A stretch of 64,000 nt of DNA from Rhodamnia argentea (taxonomy: Eukaryota; Streptophyta; Magnoliopsida; Myrtales; Myrtaceae): positions 3,224,001 to 3,288,000 of the forward strand of contig NC_063159.1 of assembly GCF_020921035.1 (NCBI RefSeq). The letters are read 5' to 3'. A program made the translations under genes and the position numbers. This document shows, one piece after another, positions 25,402 through 37,249 of this stretch. The notes below the pieces were generated by a model. The model searched no databases. It saw only the letters and a list, made by a program, of their open reading frames with translations, and was not told the DNA's origin. Within the stretch, counting starts at the first letter, position 1. Every line of letters begins with the position of its first letter.

Positions 25402-27834
25402 TTACCTTTGCCTGTCCTTGAAGACCAAATCAATGAATTGCATGAGATGTGACGCGTATGGCAACATCACCTCAGACTTCGAATCCTTGAGGCCCTGGAG
25501 AATTCCAGAATAAGCTTCGAAAATGCTACACTTGAGCTGATAACCGTATTCCAGCAACTCTTCATCATCCATTTCCATCTGGGCACAAATTTCCGCAGCT
25601 CCTTGCATCATTGGCAGTGGCAGTGCATGGCAGACATATTTCTCAAAGCGACGTCCTATTACAAGAGCAATATCGCCGAAGCAAGAGAGAATGGGAGGCT
25701 TGAGAGACCGGTGCAGTACTTCACTCCGGAGATCATTGAGAAGGAGCTCCATAATCCCATCACAAAATGGAAGCACCTTGTCATTCAAGGCACGGCAAAT
25801 ATCACCAGTAACACCCACGGTAATTGCACAGACCTGATATTCCTCAAAGTTCTGCAATCCCATCTCCAAATGCTTGCATAACTCCTGCATATATTTCAGA
25901 AAGTCTGCACCTGTAGCATAAGCAAGCGCACGAATAGCAAGCATAGCTTCTTCACGCACTGTTGTGCTGTGGCAGGCAAAAACCCGAAGGAATAGCAACA
26001 TAATCTGATCGTCATACTGCAGTTTTGTTTCATCAGTGCTACTCAGTTTCTGAATAATGATTTGAAGAACACCGCGGAGAGAAGCCTGCAGATCACTTTG
26101 CTTTACCCCATCGTCTAATGACGTGGTTTGGAGATCACATGTCTGTGCCAACTTATTCATGATGGCAGGAAGGAGCTGCGCTATAATTTGAGATGCTTCG
26201 GCAATATTGGCGCACCTAACTACCTCATTGACTGTTTCATATGCAGATGACAAGAGCTTGGAGTCACCACTACCCGCGCGATCAGCAGTTGCAACAAGAC
26301 GGGTCATGATGTCCGTAAGGTACGGCGAGAGAAGTGAAGCACTTGCTCCAGCATCTTCAAACCCCTGGGCAAGGTAATAAATTGCCCCACAAACCTTCTG
26401 TGCAACATCGGGCACATCCTATATGCTATCCAAAAATTCTTCAACAACCCTTGGGAGGTTTCCAGGAGAGAGTACTGAAAATCCATTGGCTGGACTAGGC
26501 AAAAACCCAAAAATGCGTGAGAGTGTCCACACCGTTGTATTGCGGACATGATTGTTCTCATCCTTCATCAGATTAAGGAGAAAATCGAAATAGGCATTAA
26601 CCAAAGGAGAGATCTTCTCAAATGTTGGCCCATCAAGGATTGAACCAAGACCATACGTGGCAGCTTTGCGACTTTGCCAATCCGGCTTCCTTATATCATC
26701 CTCCACAAAAGGGATCGCAAGAGGAACAATAGGATCTCCTACAGTTCAAGAAACAAGACCTAGACATAGTTCCGCCAGCCATAGATATATTCCAAACGCT
26801 ATCATCCTGATCCTGATCTTCTTCCTGCTTTAGCAAAGTCTCCAGCAGCATGGGAACTAAAGCAGGCAGAGCTTTCTCATTGAAACGTGAATGAGGAGAC
26901 CCAGAATCCGCACTTTGAGAACTCTCAAATTCTTGAAGCTCTATTTCTTCATCGCAAATAGAACTCCAAAACTTGACAGCTTGAAGCGCAACTTCCTCAA
27001 CATCTCCTTTCACAGCGTTTGATGTGAGTTCAAATAAAGTCTGCATATAAGGTTCGAGCACCTCGTAGTATGTCAAGGCGACAGAAACAAGACATTCAAA
27101 AGCTGCCTTCCTAATTTCCACCTCCTTAGACAGAGCAGTTTCACATGCCACCTATGTAGTTCCGTTCCATCTCATTTTCAAAGTTAGACTGAGCGAAGCC
27201 TAAAGCATTATACAATGCCCTTGTTGCAGCAAGGCAAACTTCAGGACTGTGCTCAGCAAGGTTCATACCTTGAACAACAGCAGTGAGAACAGTGTTCACT
27301 TCATCTTGCACCAGATCTTCATCAGATATCTCTTCACAAACATATCCAAGAGTCTCTAACATTGCCTGCTTAATTAAGTGACGAAGGCTGATCGCGCTGA
27401 GTCATGTTGTTAAGCAATGTTGCTATTAACTCTGGCCACCGCTTTTCCAGTTTCTCAATAGAGGTAATTTTAGCAATTACTTGGGAAGAAGTGTGCCATG
27501 CCTCTTGTGCAGATGAAACAAGAGTCCTTAAAAGCAATTATTTTATCTGAGATTTAATTGCGACCTCAATCCCCACCCATTGCTGGACAAGAATGCTCTT
27601 CCTGGTAGCATCCTTGGCATCCAAAGAGTTCTTAAGAATGATACCAGCCAACCGACGGGACTCAGTAGGCTTCTCATTGTTTGACAGCTCAAACGACAAT
27701 GATAGAAGAAAAACAGGCAAGTTCTGCTCTTGGAACTGCCTAAGACTGGTCTCTGCCTCAGTTCTAACTCTCGCATCAGCTGATTGAGCAGATAACAAAA
27801 TTTGAGTAATTTCCATGGCCATAACTAAAGCCAC
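25402..27834 (-). pseudogene. Importin subunit beta-1-like, decayed
   Basis: Importin beta carries cargo through nuclear pores and is built of HEAT repeats. The start at 27834 gives MALVMAMEITQILLSAQSAD; the second Met (MAMEI) is the likely original start. HEAT-repeat sequence follows through RRLAGIILKNSLDAK, LETLGYVCEEISDEDLVQDE, LPALVPMLLETLLKQEEDQD, WNISMAGGT, GLQNFEEYQVCAITVGV and KPPILSCFGDIALVIG, ending in ASHLMQFIDLVFKDRQR. At the end a GT donor (GTAATTAT, 25401 downward) marks where the last exon should be joined; that exon is absent. Damage: a stop after SQIK (27540), frameshifts near 27375, 27155 and 26755, and a stop before DVPDVAQ (about 26417). The copy is closest in style to the single-large-exon plant importin beta-1-like genes. 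Confidence 0.9.
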
Positions 27835-27926
27835 AAACCTTTGTCGGCTCTCACCAGATACTAAATAGAAGTGAAAAGGAGTGCATAAATTGAACTTGCT
27901 ATAGGTTCAAATAGACACGTGACACA

Positions 27927-28293
27927 GGCCGAGGTTTTTGTGCCCCAACCGGTCATACAGATGGCCAAGAGATGCCCCAAGACTTGTTGTGTCTTGATCT
28001 CCTAGAGTTTGTCTAAGGTTTTCTACTAGGGTTTCTAGAAGATTTCCAGGGATGGGTGAGTCAATAATTGTACGTTGTTCTGAATCTTCGTACTTAATAT
28101 TGGTAATTGGGAAAATGGGAAATGCGATCTAGACCGTTAGATGAGAGTTAGATCTATGGTTGGAAGGTCTCCTACTATATAAAAGGGTGTCCTCCTTCTC
28201 ATTTGATCACCCATAAGAAATACAAACACAACTTCCTCCCAAAGCCCTCTCTAGATAGGAAGCCCTGCAAGGTCGATCACAATCTCCAGACCC
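27927..28293 (-). mobile_element. 367-bp insertion bounded by an 8-bp direct repeat
   Basis: GTGACACA occurs at 27919-27926 and again at 28294-28301. Between them is a block with a CTACTATATAAAAGGGTG promoter-like box (28170-28187) and a CTCCCAAAGCCCTCTCTAGA stretch. An 8-bp target duplication would suit an hAT-type element, but the ends show no convincing inverted repeats. The strand call is nominal. Confidence 0.35.
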
Positions 28294-28301
28294 GTGACAC
28301 A

Positions 28302-28840
28302 CATATATAACAATAGTCTCCAACATAACACAACATATAATTTAAATAAATAGAAAAGGCAAGAATGGATTAACTACCACCTCCAATTACTGCAAATGAA
28401 TTGAATCTCAAATGAAAAACAGAGATATGGCGTGCTGCTGGGCATACACATTTTTCCCAGGCAGAATTAATGCAAACGCCGCATGAAATTCAAAAGGAAT
28501 AATCCAAAAATTAATATGAAAGTCCGACTTTGAGACCTTGGTCACTGTTTCTGCTCTCCCTTCGAAGGTCATTCTGTTTCTCTTCTCCCTCCGTAGGTGG
28601 TTTCTTCTTTAAAAAAAGAAAATCATAAGAAATCGAGAGGGGAGAGGGGAAATGGGGAAGAGTCGTACCTCAGAATCTTCAGAAAATGGAGAAGATGGCG
28701 ACAGATCGTAGGTGTGGGTATGAGGAAGGCAGGAGGAGGGGGGGTTTGTTAAATTTTTACGATCAATTTGCTGAATTAGATGACATGTAGCAGTTGGAGG
28801 ATATATCGATTTGGAATTTTACTCTTCATTTGTCACAAGT
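28302..28840. other. Upstream region of the importin relic
   Basis: Likely remains of the 5' UTR intron and promoter. On the minus strand, ATTTTCTGAAGATTCTGAG|GTACGACT near 28665-28690 looks like a non-coding first exon with a splice donor. A purine-rich tract (28635-28750) lies just beyond. Nothing else is recognisable. Confidence 0.3.
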
Positions 28841-29410
28841 ATATGAGGTTGGGATTTTTCATGCTATTAATCTAATTTAACAAAAACTAACGATGGGTAA
28901 ATTTATCACATGTTTATCAGTTTAGGACTTTTTTGTAGTCAAAAAATTAGTTTTTGGTAAATTTGTCAAAGATGTAATAGTCTAAAATTTTTTTGTAGTC
29001 ATCAAATTAGATGGGGTAAAATTTATCAAATATGTACCTATACGAGGATTTGGATCACCTACTGTTGAAATTTCTGTGACATGCGTGACATTGTTCAAAT
29101 CAAGTCGTCCAAATGAAAATGGACAGGGATCACCTAATATTGGGATTTCCGTGACATGGGTGACATTACTCAAATCAAGTCGTCCAAATGAAAATGGATG
29201 ACCTGATTTGAGCAACGTTTGGAATTCAAAATTTTTCAAACTCCAAAAAAATTCCTACCCACATTTTTTCCCTCACTTTTAACACAAGACGTGGCTCAAA
29301 TCAAGCCGTCCATTTTCATTTGGACGGCCCGATTTGAGTAATGTCATGCATGTCACGGAAATCACAATGTTAGGCGATCCAAATTCCATATACGAGGTAT
29401 TTCATGGTAT
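28840..29410. repeat. Fold-back repeat cluster
   Basis: TCAAATCAAGTCGTCCAAAT (followed by GAAAATGGA) occurs at 29097 and again at 29171, and in inverted form (TCCATTTTCATTTGGACGG) at 29308-29326. The wider block from TACGAGGATTTGGATC (29041) to GGCGATCCAAATTCCATATA (29373-29392) is largely self-complementary. Further left, a GTAAATTTATCA...TTTTTTGTAGTCA unit is repeated three times (28897-29010). This looks like a MITE or fold-back element with internal duplications. Confidence 0.6.
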
Positions 29411-29579
29411 TAACCCAAAAGAAAAAGAGAAAAGATTGTTTTGCTACATGGGTTTTCTCCATGCATTTTGCTAAGCGTGCTTGATTAGAAATAAAAAATC
29501 TAACTTTTTAAATATTGATTATGCATATCATCGAGATAATCACCGCATTGAAAAACAGGAATATCTTTGTACCTTTTCT

Positions 29580-30390
29580 TGGCAGAAATAGAGTATAAGT
29601 GCTAATATTTGTGTATGATACTCATTCGGTGTCAATATTTTTTTTTTGAATCACTTAAGTGTCAACTTTTTTGAAAAATATTTATTTCAGTACCAACTCC
29701 GGTAAGCTTCGCCAAAAGTCCTACGTGTCGTTCGCATGGCTACTGGAGCTTCCAACTCAACAATTAAAAAAAAAAAGGCCAAAAGTTAAAAAATTAAATA
29801 AATAAATAAATAAACTATAAGCCCCTCAACGACCCCCCACGGAGGCCTCGCCAGGGTCGACAAGGCCCAATCGTGGCCGACCTCGCAAACCCACATGGGG
29901 CCGACCTCGGCTAGATCCGGGTGACATCTAGCCTCGTTGTGGTGGGGCACGGCGGGCCTCGCCAAGCCACCGCCAAGCATCGCCAAGCCGTCGCCGGGCG
30001 AGGCCTCGTTGGAGGTCGCCGCAGCTCAACGACCCCCCTCGGCCATCTTCCACCCCTCATATTGCCGGTGATCGTGGGGACGGCGGTGGCGACGATGACT
30101 CACAGCCTTCATCACTGCAAACTCAGCTTGGTTCCTCTTTTTTTTTTTAATTTTGGGCTATTTTTCTGCTTTATTTTAATTTTAAAAAAAATTTAAATAT
30201 ATTTTGGTTGAACAATTCACGTGAATGCCAAGTAGGTTGATTTTTTCAAAAAAATTGACACTTAATATTAAAATATTAATAAAAAAATGTCACGTGTACT
30301 GTTTGACTAAATTTGACACTTAAATAATTATTTTTTGCCGGAATTCGTACTTGGTCATGACACTCCTGTACTTCTGCCTAAATTTTTTTT
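29580..30390. mobile_element. Non-autonomous Mutator-like element candidate with GC-rich core
   Basis: The left arm starts GGCAGAAATAGAGTATAAGT (29581) and the right arm ends GTACTTCTGCC (30370-30380); read on the other strand the right arm starts GGCAGAAGTACAGGAGTGTC. Both arms carry the ACTTAAGTGTCAA motif also present in the arms of the elements at 37994 and 39038. The core (29820-30110) is GC-rich, with GGCCTCGCC-type repeats, in an otherwise AT-rich element. I could not define a target duplication. Confidence 0.45.
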
Positions 30391-31989
30391 TTTTTTTGGT
30401 CGAGATTTTCATACTTCGTCATGTAGAATTGTAGATTACTCAAATAGTGCAGTACGAAAAGTGGTAGAATTGCAGAAAACACGAATGGAATTTCTGCTGG
30501 ATGCAGAACAAGTTTGAAATTGAATCTGCATTGACCAGAGAAGATAGTGAATCAGACCCCTCTCACCTCCTGGAGAAGCAAGTCCATTGCTTCCTTGAAG
30601 AAAAGATGATACCAAAAGGGGAGCTCACAACAGGGAGACTGCTACGTGTGGATGTTACCTTGCCCCTATCTGGTTTGCACCAGAGGTAGTACACTCGATA
30701 ACTTTCGAGTGTTTTTCACGTGTAATCTCTGCATAGCCTTGGAAAATTGACCTTCATTCCGCGCTTCTGGTTGCTTTTCTTAGAGTCGAATGCCTACACA
30801 GATGTCGATTATGTTTATGTGGAAACGGGTTCAGAAATCTTTATTGCCCACATATGGGGCTAGTGTTGAGATTTTCCGAGACTGCTGCTTTTTGTCCCAA
30901 ACTATTATCAGACTTAGCCGATCGAACTAAGTAGTAAAAGCATTCTAGCACCAGTGGGAATATTAAGCTGTTGTCAACTGATGCAGACGCTTTCATGCAA
31001 CACAGTGCAAGTAAAATCACTGGTTTTGGCATTCAAAGTTATTCTTATCAATCTATCACGGCCAGTAATATATCACATCCTATGGAGAAGAGAATCACAC
31101 TTCCACGATGAACTTAGAAGAGAACCAATCAGCGAAAAAAATGTACAAGCAGCCGTGGAGATTGGCTGAAAAGGGTAATGCATGGTTAAAGAAGAGTTTG
31201 AAGTACTCTAACAACTGCACACAAAGCATACTGTATCGCCATTCCATTGAGATGTGGATGCAAAATAAACAATCAGGGATTTAGTATGTATGCACCAAAT
31301 CAAGTTAGTGCTCTAACATTAGACAGAACAAACAAGGCTAGACTGGCTCGTCTGAGTAGATTCAGATCAGATCAATTTGCTGTTAGTGTTGTCATTGCGA
31401 CGTATCTGCTTCAAGTGAAGTTTCCTTAGGAAATCGATTCTCTGATGCATAATTCTCCTGGTCCAAGTTCTCAGACCCTCTGCTGGAATTTCAACTTTAA
31501 AAAATCAATAATTCTATTGGCAGCACTTGAGGGGGGAAATGATGCAACATCATAACTGGAGAGAAGTTATCGCCTGGGCTCCGTATGCCTTGTCACAGAT
31601 TCCATTGCTCCATTTAGGCCTGAGACACAAATTCACTCTTGAATCTTTTTCACTTGCATTGTTGGAATCATATGCAACCAAGGAAAAGATTGACTAGTCC
31701 ATACCAGCGAGATTCATTTCATTTTCCGGAAGAATTCCTGTAACTGTTCCTGGAGACTTTGACAGACACTGGTGAGCCCCCAAGTTGTTATCCCTTGATT
31801 CAGGCGAAGACCTGTGGACCATAACACCGATCATACATTGCTATATACTCAACCACAGACCCTAAAAACTGAAGGCGTAGACAACTTCTTAGACAAAAAT
31901 GGGAAGAAGCTGAAATACAAGATCCAAGCAATAACATACTCTGAGACTGGAGAAGCATCCGTAGTTGGCAGCCTAGAAACATTCATCCC
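30390..31989. other. Unresolved low-copy region
   Basis: Two plus-strand segments look protein-like but match nothing I recognise: 30501-30686 (ESDPSHLLEKQVHCFLEEKM) and 31814-31996 (LLYTQPQTLKTEGVDNFLDK, then KLKYKIQAITYSETGEASVV). They are not connected by obvious splice sites. A poly-T run (30384-30398) marks the left edge. These could be exons of an unidentified decayed gene. Confidence 0.3.
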
Positions 31990-34240
31990 TCCCTAGTCAA
32001 AATCAAAATCAACTAAAAATTTCAGAAAACGAGACTCCAAATGCTTCTAAGTTTGGAAAATCTGTGTCAAAAATGTCGATGTCACTTTGAGATTTAGAAG
32101 TTGAAGGATTGTCAGCCTGCTCTTTGCCCAAGCTTGTTGGCACATCAGGATTATCAAAGTCCAATCTTCCCTTGACATGTTCCCTTCTATGAAGTCTCTT
32201 CAAATCTGCCTTGGCTGGTGAGGAAGAAGAAACACAGTGGCTCCTCTTGATCATGTAAAGGCCACCTTGCTTATAAGGGCTCACTGTAACTCTTTCATAG
32301 GAAACCACAGTGCAGCGAGTTGGGGTAGCCTCTTGAGGTGTAGTATTGTTACTGCAGCCCCCTTTGAAGACACTTCGACTGAGGATGTGCATTTTCCAGT
32401 TGGAGAAGAAATCCCTTGTGGAGGCGTTTTCGGAACAGATGATTTATTTGGAGTACACGGCAGAGCTGATTGAACAACCTCTTAACGATACTAGACCCTT
32501 GAACCATTGAACCACTGATCACACTTTTCTGGCTTAAGCTCTGCACTAACCTGCAGCTGCGAAATACTTGTAGTGAGAACAACATTGAGATTGATTGTAA
32601 GCAGCATACTTTCTTAGAAGCACCTACATTTGTCAGTCAACCATCTTTCATCCTCAGGCAACCTGCTTGAGGATGAAAGAGTGCGAGTTTTCTTTGCCAA
32701 TGAAGTAGCTTCCATGGAACCGTGTGGACCCTTCCTTTTGCCTGAAGATGGTTGACCTCCTAAATGCAGAGAGGACTTCCCGGATTTGAACCAACCTTGG
32801 AGGACATGGATGGTGGCACGGTGCAGGGCGTATTGTATGTAGGACAACCTGACCACAACAAAACATTAAAAGGACATTAACGTTAGTTCCCCTCTGAACC
32901 AGTGATTCATCTCTTGGTTTGTCATATGATGGCTCCACATCGACTTAGAAGAAAACTAAACCGGCAATTAAAGGAAAACAAGCAATTTTGCAGCTTTGGT
33001 TTATTTCCTGAAAGAATCATTGTAATGGAAACCATTTTGTTGCACAAACAGTTACGTGCCATACAGGATTCATTGGTTTTATCAAATTTCGATCAGAGCA
33101 ACTATCCAATTGTATACCCCACAAAATTATCCCCCGCGTCGTAGTAAACTGTTGTTTCATAATCCATTAGAATCAGATCAGTACTATCAATATCAAAAAG
33201 TCTCCTATCATCCACTTTAACATAGTGGTGATTCCCAATCGCTTTCATATATAAAAGCAGCACAGAAAATTATGATTACTTCCTCAAAAGACAGTCGACG
33301 CAATAATTTCCCTCGTTTTCTTATTTGTTATATCATTATGACATTCTAAGTAGGCGAATCTTGCTATGCTTTGAAACCAATTAGTAGCCATACAGAAGAG
33401 AAACTGCAACCTCCTAGGCATTTCGAAGTATAGTCCCTGTTTTCACCATCGCACAATTCAGATTTGTCATTCTACATTCAGCAAAATCAACCCACGAGAA
33501 TGCCAGCAAAATTTGCTAAATAAGATCCTGCGGCGTCAATTACCCTCCTGTTAGGCAGAGGAGAGTATTGAACCTAAAGAGGGCTTGGCTTTTGTACCTG
33601 TAGGCGATCCGCTACTCGGGTTAGACTAGACGGAGGATGAGCAACCCCCCAAACTGGCAACGGGAGGAGCTTGAATGGCCCGGATGGGCGGACCAGTGCC
33701 AGCATTGTAAGCGTTCATAGAGTCCTGCATACCCTGCAACAGCGTCTGGATCCTCCAACGTTCCTGCTCCAACTGGACCCTCTCCTGGTCCACCGTCACC
33801 TTCTGCTCCTTCAAGCTTATGTACACGTTCAGCATCGCATCCAAAATCAGCAACCCCTTCGGCGCCTACTTCAACCAACAAAACAACACCATAAACAAAG
33901 AGAAAGAAAAAAGAAAAATTCACACAGCGATCCTCAGATGTAATAGTGCTTGCGCGTGCCCCGGGCCGAAGACGTCATGAACGACGAGAGAACGTAAGCG
34001 CCACGGTACGTGAAATGAGGAGCCCGAAAGAGATTGAGGCGAAGGAGGGGAGCACCTCGCGGACGGGGAAATTGGCGAGGAGAGAGGAGGCCTCGGCGCC
34101 GAACGCGGACCGGCTCTGCTTGTAGCCGTTGTGGAGGAGCTAGAGGTCGACAATGAAGGCGATCTGGACTGGCGTGACCCTTGCCTTTGCCGACGATGTC
34201 CGCCTTCTTGCCGCCTCGCGGTTGCTTCCCCATCGATGCC
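31990..34240 (-). pseudogene. Plant LisH-domain protein gene, decayed
   Basis: The first exon starts at 34233 with MGKQPRGGKKADIVGKGK. One extra base then shifts the frame; after it the sequence reads VTPVQIAFIVDL, a TAG, HNGYKQSRSAFGAEASSLLA, a LisH (dimerisation) motif. At 33853-33626 comes a coiled-coil-like stretch, LKEQKVTVDQERVQLEQERW and MQDSMNAYN. Further exons carry QGSSIVKRLFNQ (about 32510), SVPKTPPQ in another frame (about 32430), TVVSYERVTVSPYK (32320), REHVKGRLDF (32165) and the acidic tail DIDIFDTDFPNLEAFG. One extra T before the tail shifts the frame, after which VDFDFD and a stop follow. The ordered blocks match a plant-wide family of LisH proteins of unclear, probably transcription-related, function. 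Confidence 0.65.
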
Positions 34241-34269
34241 GCAGAGGAAGTGGAGAGCAGAAAACGGGC

Positions 34270-34620
34270 GGGGGGGGGGGTGTTCGGGGTTCATGCCTGT
34301 CCATCGAGAATGGTGATGAACGTCTGCGATTGTCCGCTTTGGTGACAGGCCTCGTCTCTCCTGCTCCGCCGCCCCCCCTCCCCCACTCTTCCCCGGGGCG
34401 CTGACCGGGGTCTCGTCACGCTCGTTGGATCAGCAAGCCCTGCCCTCTCTTTTGCCAACGATTATACGGCGATTAATTCATTTATTGATATGTGTCTTAT
34501 GCGCGGCATTAGTCGGCAAAATGGAAATAAATATTCAATTGTTGTTACCACCGATATTAGTATTGCCTCGTTTCTCTATAATTAATGGTGAGCACGATCG
34601 ATTTACTTAAAATAACAAAG
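34270..34620. other. GC-rich promoter-side stretch, then AT-rich spacer
   Basis: Directly upstream of the LisH start the sequence is GC-rich, with a G-run at 34270-34281 and CCGCC blocks, as for a promoter/5' UTR. From 34420 on it is ordinary AT-rich DNA with no gene. Confidence 0.35.
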
Positions 34621-35165
34621 CTGATAACTTATCAAAAAGGTAAAAATTATAAAAAAAAAAATTGTAAACCCATTGCATTTGTGTTAATTAAGTTTTAAAC
34701 CATTTAATTTGATCAATTTAGTTATAAACATTTTCACCATATTTCTATTTAATATGTCCAGCCAATTTTGGCCAGATATCAATGATGTAGGCTTCAGTAG
34801 TGTCACATAGGATAGCCGGCGTGACACGGACAAATTCTTATAATTTTTTTAAAATTTTTGTATTTTCTTTATTTTTATGTATTTTCCTTTTTATTTATTT
34901 CTTTTCCTACGAAGTTCGGCAAAGGTCATAGGCCGATCCTCGCCAATCACAAGCAAGGGTCACGAAGCTCTCACTTGGCAGTGGATGAGGGTCGCATCCC
35001 TTGCCCAGGTTGCCACTAGGCGAGTTGGGCTTAGAAGGAAAAAAAAAAAGAAAAAGAAAGAAAGAAAAATAAAAAGGAGAAAAAAAATTATTCACGCCAA
35101 CATCGGCTAAATCACGTAGGACGGCAGCATTCGTGTTAGCAGTTTCAAAACTAAATTAATGAGAT
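34620..35165. mobile_element. Candidate non-autonomous element with GC-rich core
   Basis: AT-rich arms (34625-34760 and 35100-35160) are partly inverse: ATTTAGTTATAAAC on the left and GTTTCAAAACTAAATTAAT on the right. The core at 34905-35040 is GC-rich with short duplications, followed by a purine run. The architecture is like the elements at 29580 and 41780. Ends and target duplication were not resolved. Confidence 0.3.
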
Positions 35166-35204
35166 GTACTTAATTGGTAAAATATGAAAAGGATAGCACT
35201 CAAA

Positions 35205-35375
35205 TCAGGCAGAGCCTTTGACCATTGACTCTTGAGAGCGTGAGTGAAGCTTTGAACGGTTGAGGCTCATTTTTGTGGACGCCGGCCCAATCAGATGGCC
35301 CGTCGTGTTGAGGAAGCACCTAGTTTTGTTTGTGGGCCCCGTCGAATTCAAAGGGGCGAATTTGACGTTCATAAG
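35205..35375. repeat. Low-copy block A, copy 1
   Basis: About 165 bp from CCTTTGACCATTGACTCTTG to the GGGGCGAATTT area match 41590-41755, including GACTCTTGAGAGCGTGAG and GCCCAACCAGATGGC-like segments. It is probably one end of a tandemly duplicated unit. Confidence 0.7.
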
Positions 35376-35479
35376 TTTTATTACAGTAGAGCAATTTTCA
35401 ATGATACGACTTGAGCCAATTACAAAATCAAATTACGATACGCGAACTCGATTAACATGAAGGGCATATAGAAGAAGTC

Positions 35480-36440
35480 AATTAGAGTTTTGAGAATATA
35501 TCCAAAAAAACACAAGGCTTTGGTAAACAACAAGTGTGATCAATCAAGAATTGGATATGAGAGGAGTAGTGGCATGAAGCACATGATATTATATGTAAAG
35601 GCAATCTAATTTCAATATGGTCAGTGCACTCACGGAGCATAATATTATGATTTATTTGAATAGAATTTTGATTGTCGCAATAAATGGCCATCCCATCAAT
35701 GTGATAGATTCCCATGTTTTCTAGTTTGCGTGTACAATGATCCTATTATCATATTAGCAAGAGCATAATATTCAGCTTTAGTACTAGATCGAGGGACCAA
35801 AGTTTGTTTTCCGCTGTGACATGGGATAAGTGAGGTACGCTTGTATTGGAGCAACCATCTAAATGATCATCTCCCTAATTAGTATTGGAATAATCTAGCA
35901 ACTCTAAGGTAGAGTAAGCAAAAAATTGAGAATCTAATAAAACATAGTACCCCTCACATAGCAAAGATGTCGAAGAACTACAACAAAGCGAGTCATGCAA
36001 GGTGCAATCGTGTACTACTAAGTGACAATGTAAACATTATAGGAGATTTCGGGACTAGTAATAGTAAGATAATCTAGACTGCCAAGTCGTTGTTGATAGA
36101 GTGATTGATTCGAAAGATGAGGCTTATATTTGTTATTAAATGTATCATTTATCTCAATATGAGTTTTAGCAATCGTGTCACTAGTAAGTCTTGCTCGAGA
36201 AAGAAGATCAATAATTCAAGTATGGGAATCTTTTACTTCTACTCGGACGATTGCTAGCTCCTTAACCAATGAGATTGCATATTTCTCTTTAAAAAGACAA
36301 ATAATATAGCAACCCGAAGCAACTTCCAAGCCTAGAAAATAACTGAATTGCTTGAGGGGGTTCTTTATTCCTTTTTTTTTTTTTTTTTTCGAGCTGTTGT
36401 CTGAGATACCCTTCCCCTTAATATGCTTAATATGCATTAA
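35480..36440 (-). pseudogene. Copia-type RT/RNase H fragment
   Basis: On the minus strand, the block at 36385-36290 reads LKQFSYFLGLEVA (the Copia RT MK-x-LGx-LxYFLG-x-EV block), then KEKYAISLVKE. Next comes LYQQRLGSLDYLTITSPEIS (about 36090-36030), then SRSSTKAEYYALAN (35790-35750) and IYCDNQNSIQINHN (about 35695-35650), the Copia RNase H core with its Asp, ending in VFLDIFSKL at 35482. The order is correct and the frame is broken several times. No LTR is attached. It is a fragment left by an older insertion. Confidence 0.75.
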
Positions 36441-36729
36441 AATGAAGGGAGAAACAAACTAGATCAGAGCTGGATTTATTCATCAAATTGAATACTAAAT
36501 ATCATTAACCTCATTAATTACATATGAAATCATTTTACTCTAGTTGGTACCTTAAACATCATTTGATTTAACTAAACAAATGGCTCAATATGGGGAGAAG
36601 GTAGGCTTCATAATATCTTTTTTTTGGGGGCTACCGCATTGATGCTGGCTCCATTGCTGATGATCTCCACTTATCAAAGAGTCCTTTCATCAACACAAAA
36701 ATCATTTGTAGCCAGGAGAACAAGCTGAA

Positions 36730-37170
36730 ACTAGGGCTGTTGTGCTTTAATTCTTACAGCCTTAAAGCTTTAACGGCTCAAAGCGCAACCTGACCGGCAC
36801 ATCCATTAGAAGATGAAGTGGTTTATGCTAATTTGCCTTAGTTAGTCCTTGCTAAAACCAACATAGACTTTGACGAAGAGTTCACCGTCGACACGTTGGC
36901 ACCCAATGAAGCGGGCGGCATGTCGATCTCGGACGTGAGGTCGGCTACCGTGAGATGGAAGGCACTGTGCAGGAGGAGAAAAGAAGCCACTGTTTCCTGT
37001 GAAATTTTCTCAAATCTCAGAGCATGCGGTCCATGTATTGGACTTCAAAGAAAACGGAGCTGAGGATTCGAGATCATCTCGCTTTTGCTTCTGGGAGCAA
37101 ACCAAACGGGAACAGCACCGGATCCTGATGGGGGATAAGAGCGGCTTCGATCAAGATGGGGCACGTGAAT
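36730..37170. repeat. Low-copy block B, copy 1
   Basis: It shares with the copies at 40725 and 41068 an ordered series of motifs: a GCACC(C)AA(T/C)GAAGC block, GTGAAATTTTCTCAAATCTC, GAGATCATCTCGCTTTTGCT and a GAGCAAACCAAACGGGAACA block. Short minus-strand frames across it resemble each other weakly, so it may derive from a 5' UTR plus first exon of a duplicated gene. I do not recognise the product. Confidence 0.65.
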
Positions 37171-37249
37171 TTAAGAACGTTGATAGCGGAAGACGGAAAC
37201 TGTTATCGGCCAGAAGAACACGAGGGAAAGAGAGACAAAACATCTAGTA

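Noticed and set aside
25603..25881. Plus-strand ORF inside the importin gene
   Set aside because: It is an antisense shadow of HEAT-repeat coding sequence.
29786..30196. ORFs in the GC-rich core of the 29580 element
   Set aside because: Composition-driven frames on both strands without domain signal.
34130..34404. GC-rich plus-strand ORFs near the LisH start
   Set aside because: They are shadows of the minus-strand LisH exon and its promoter.
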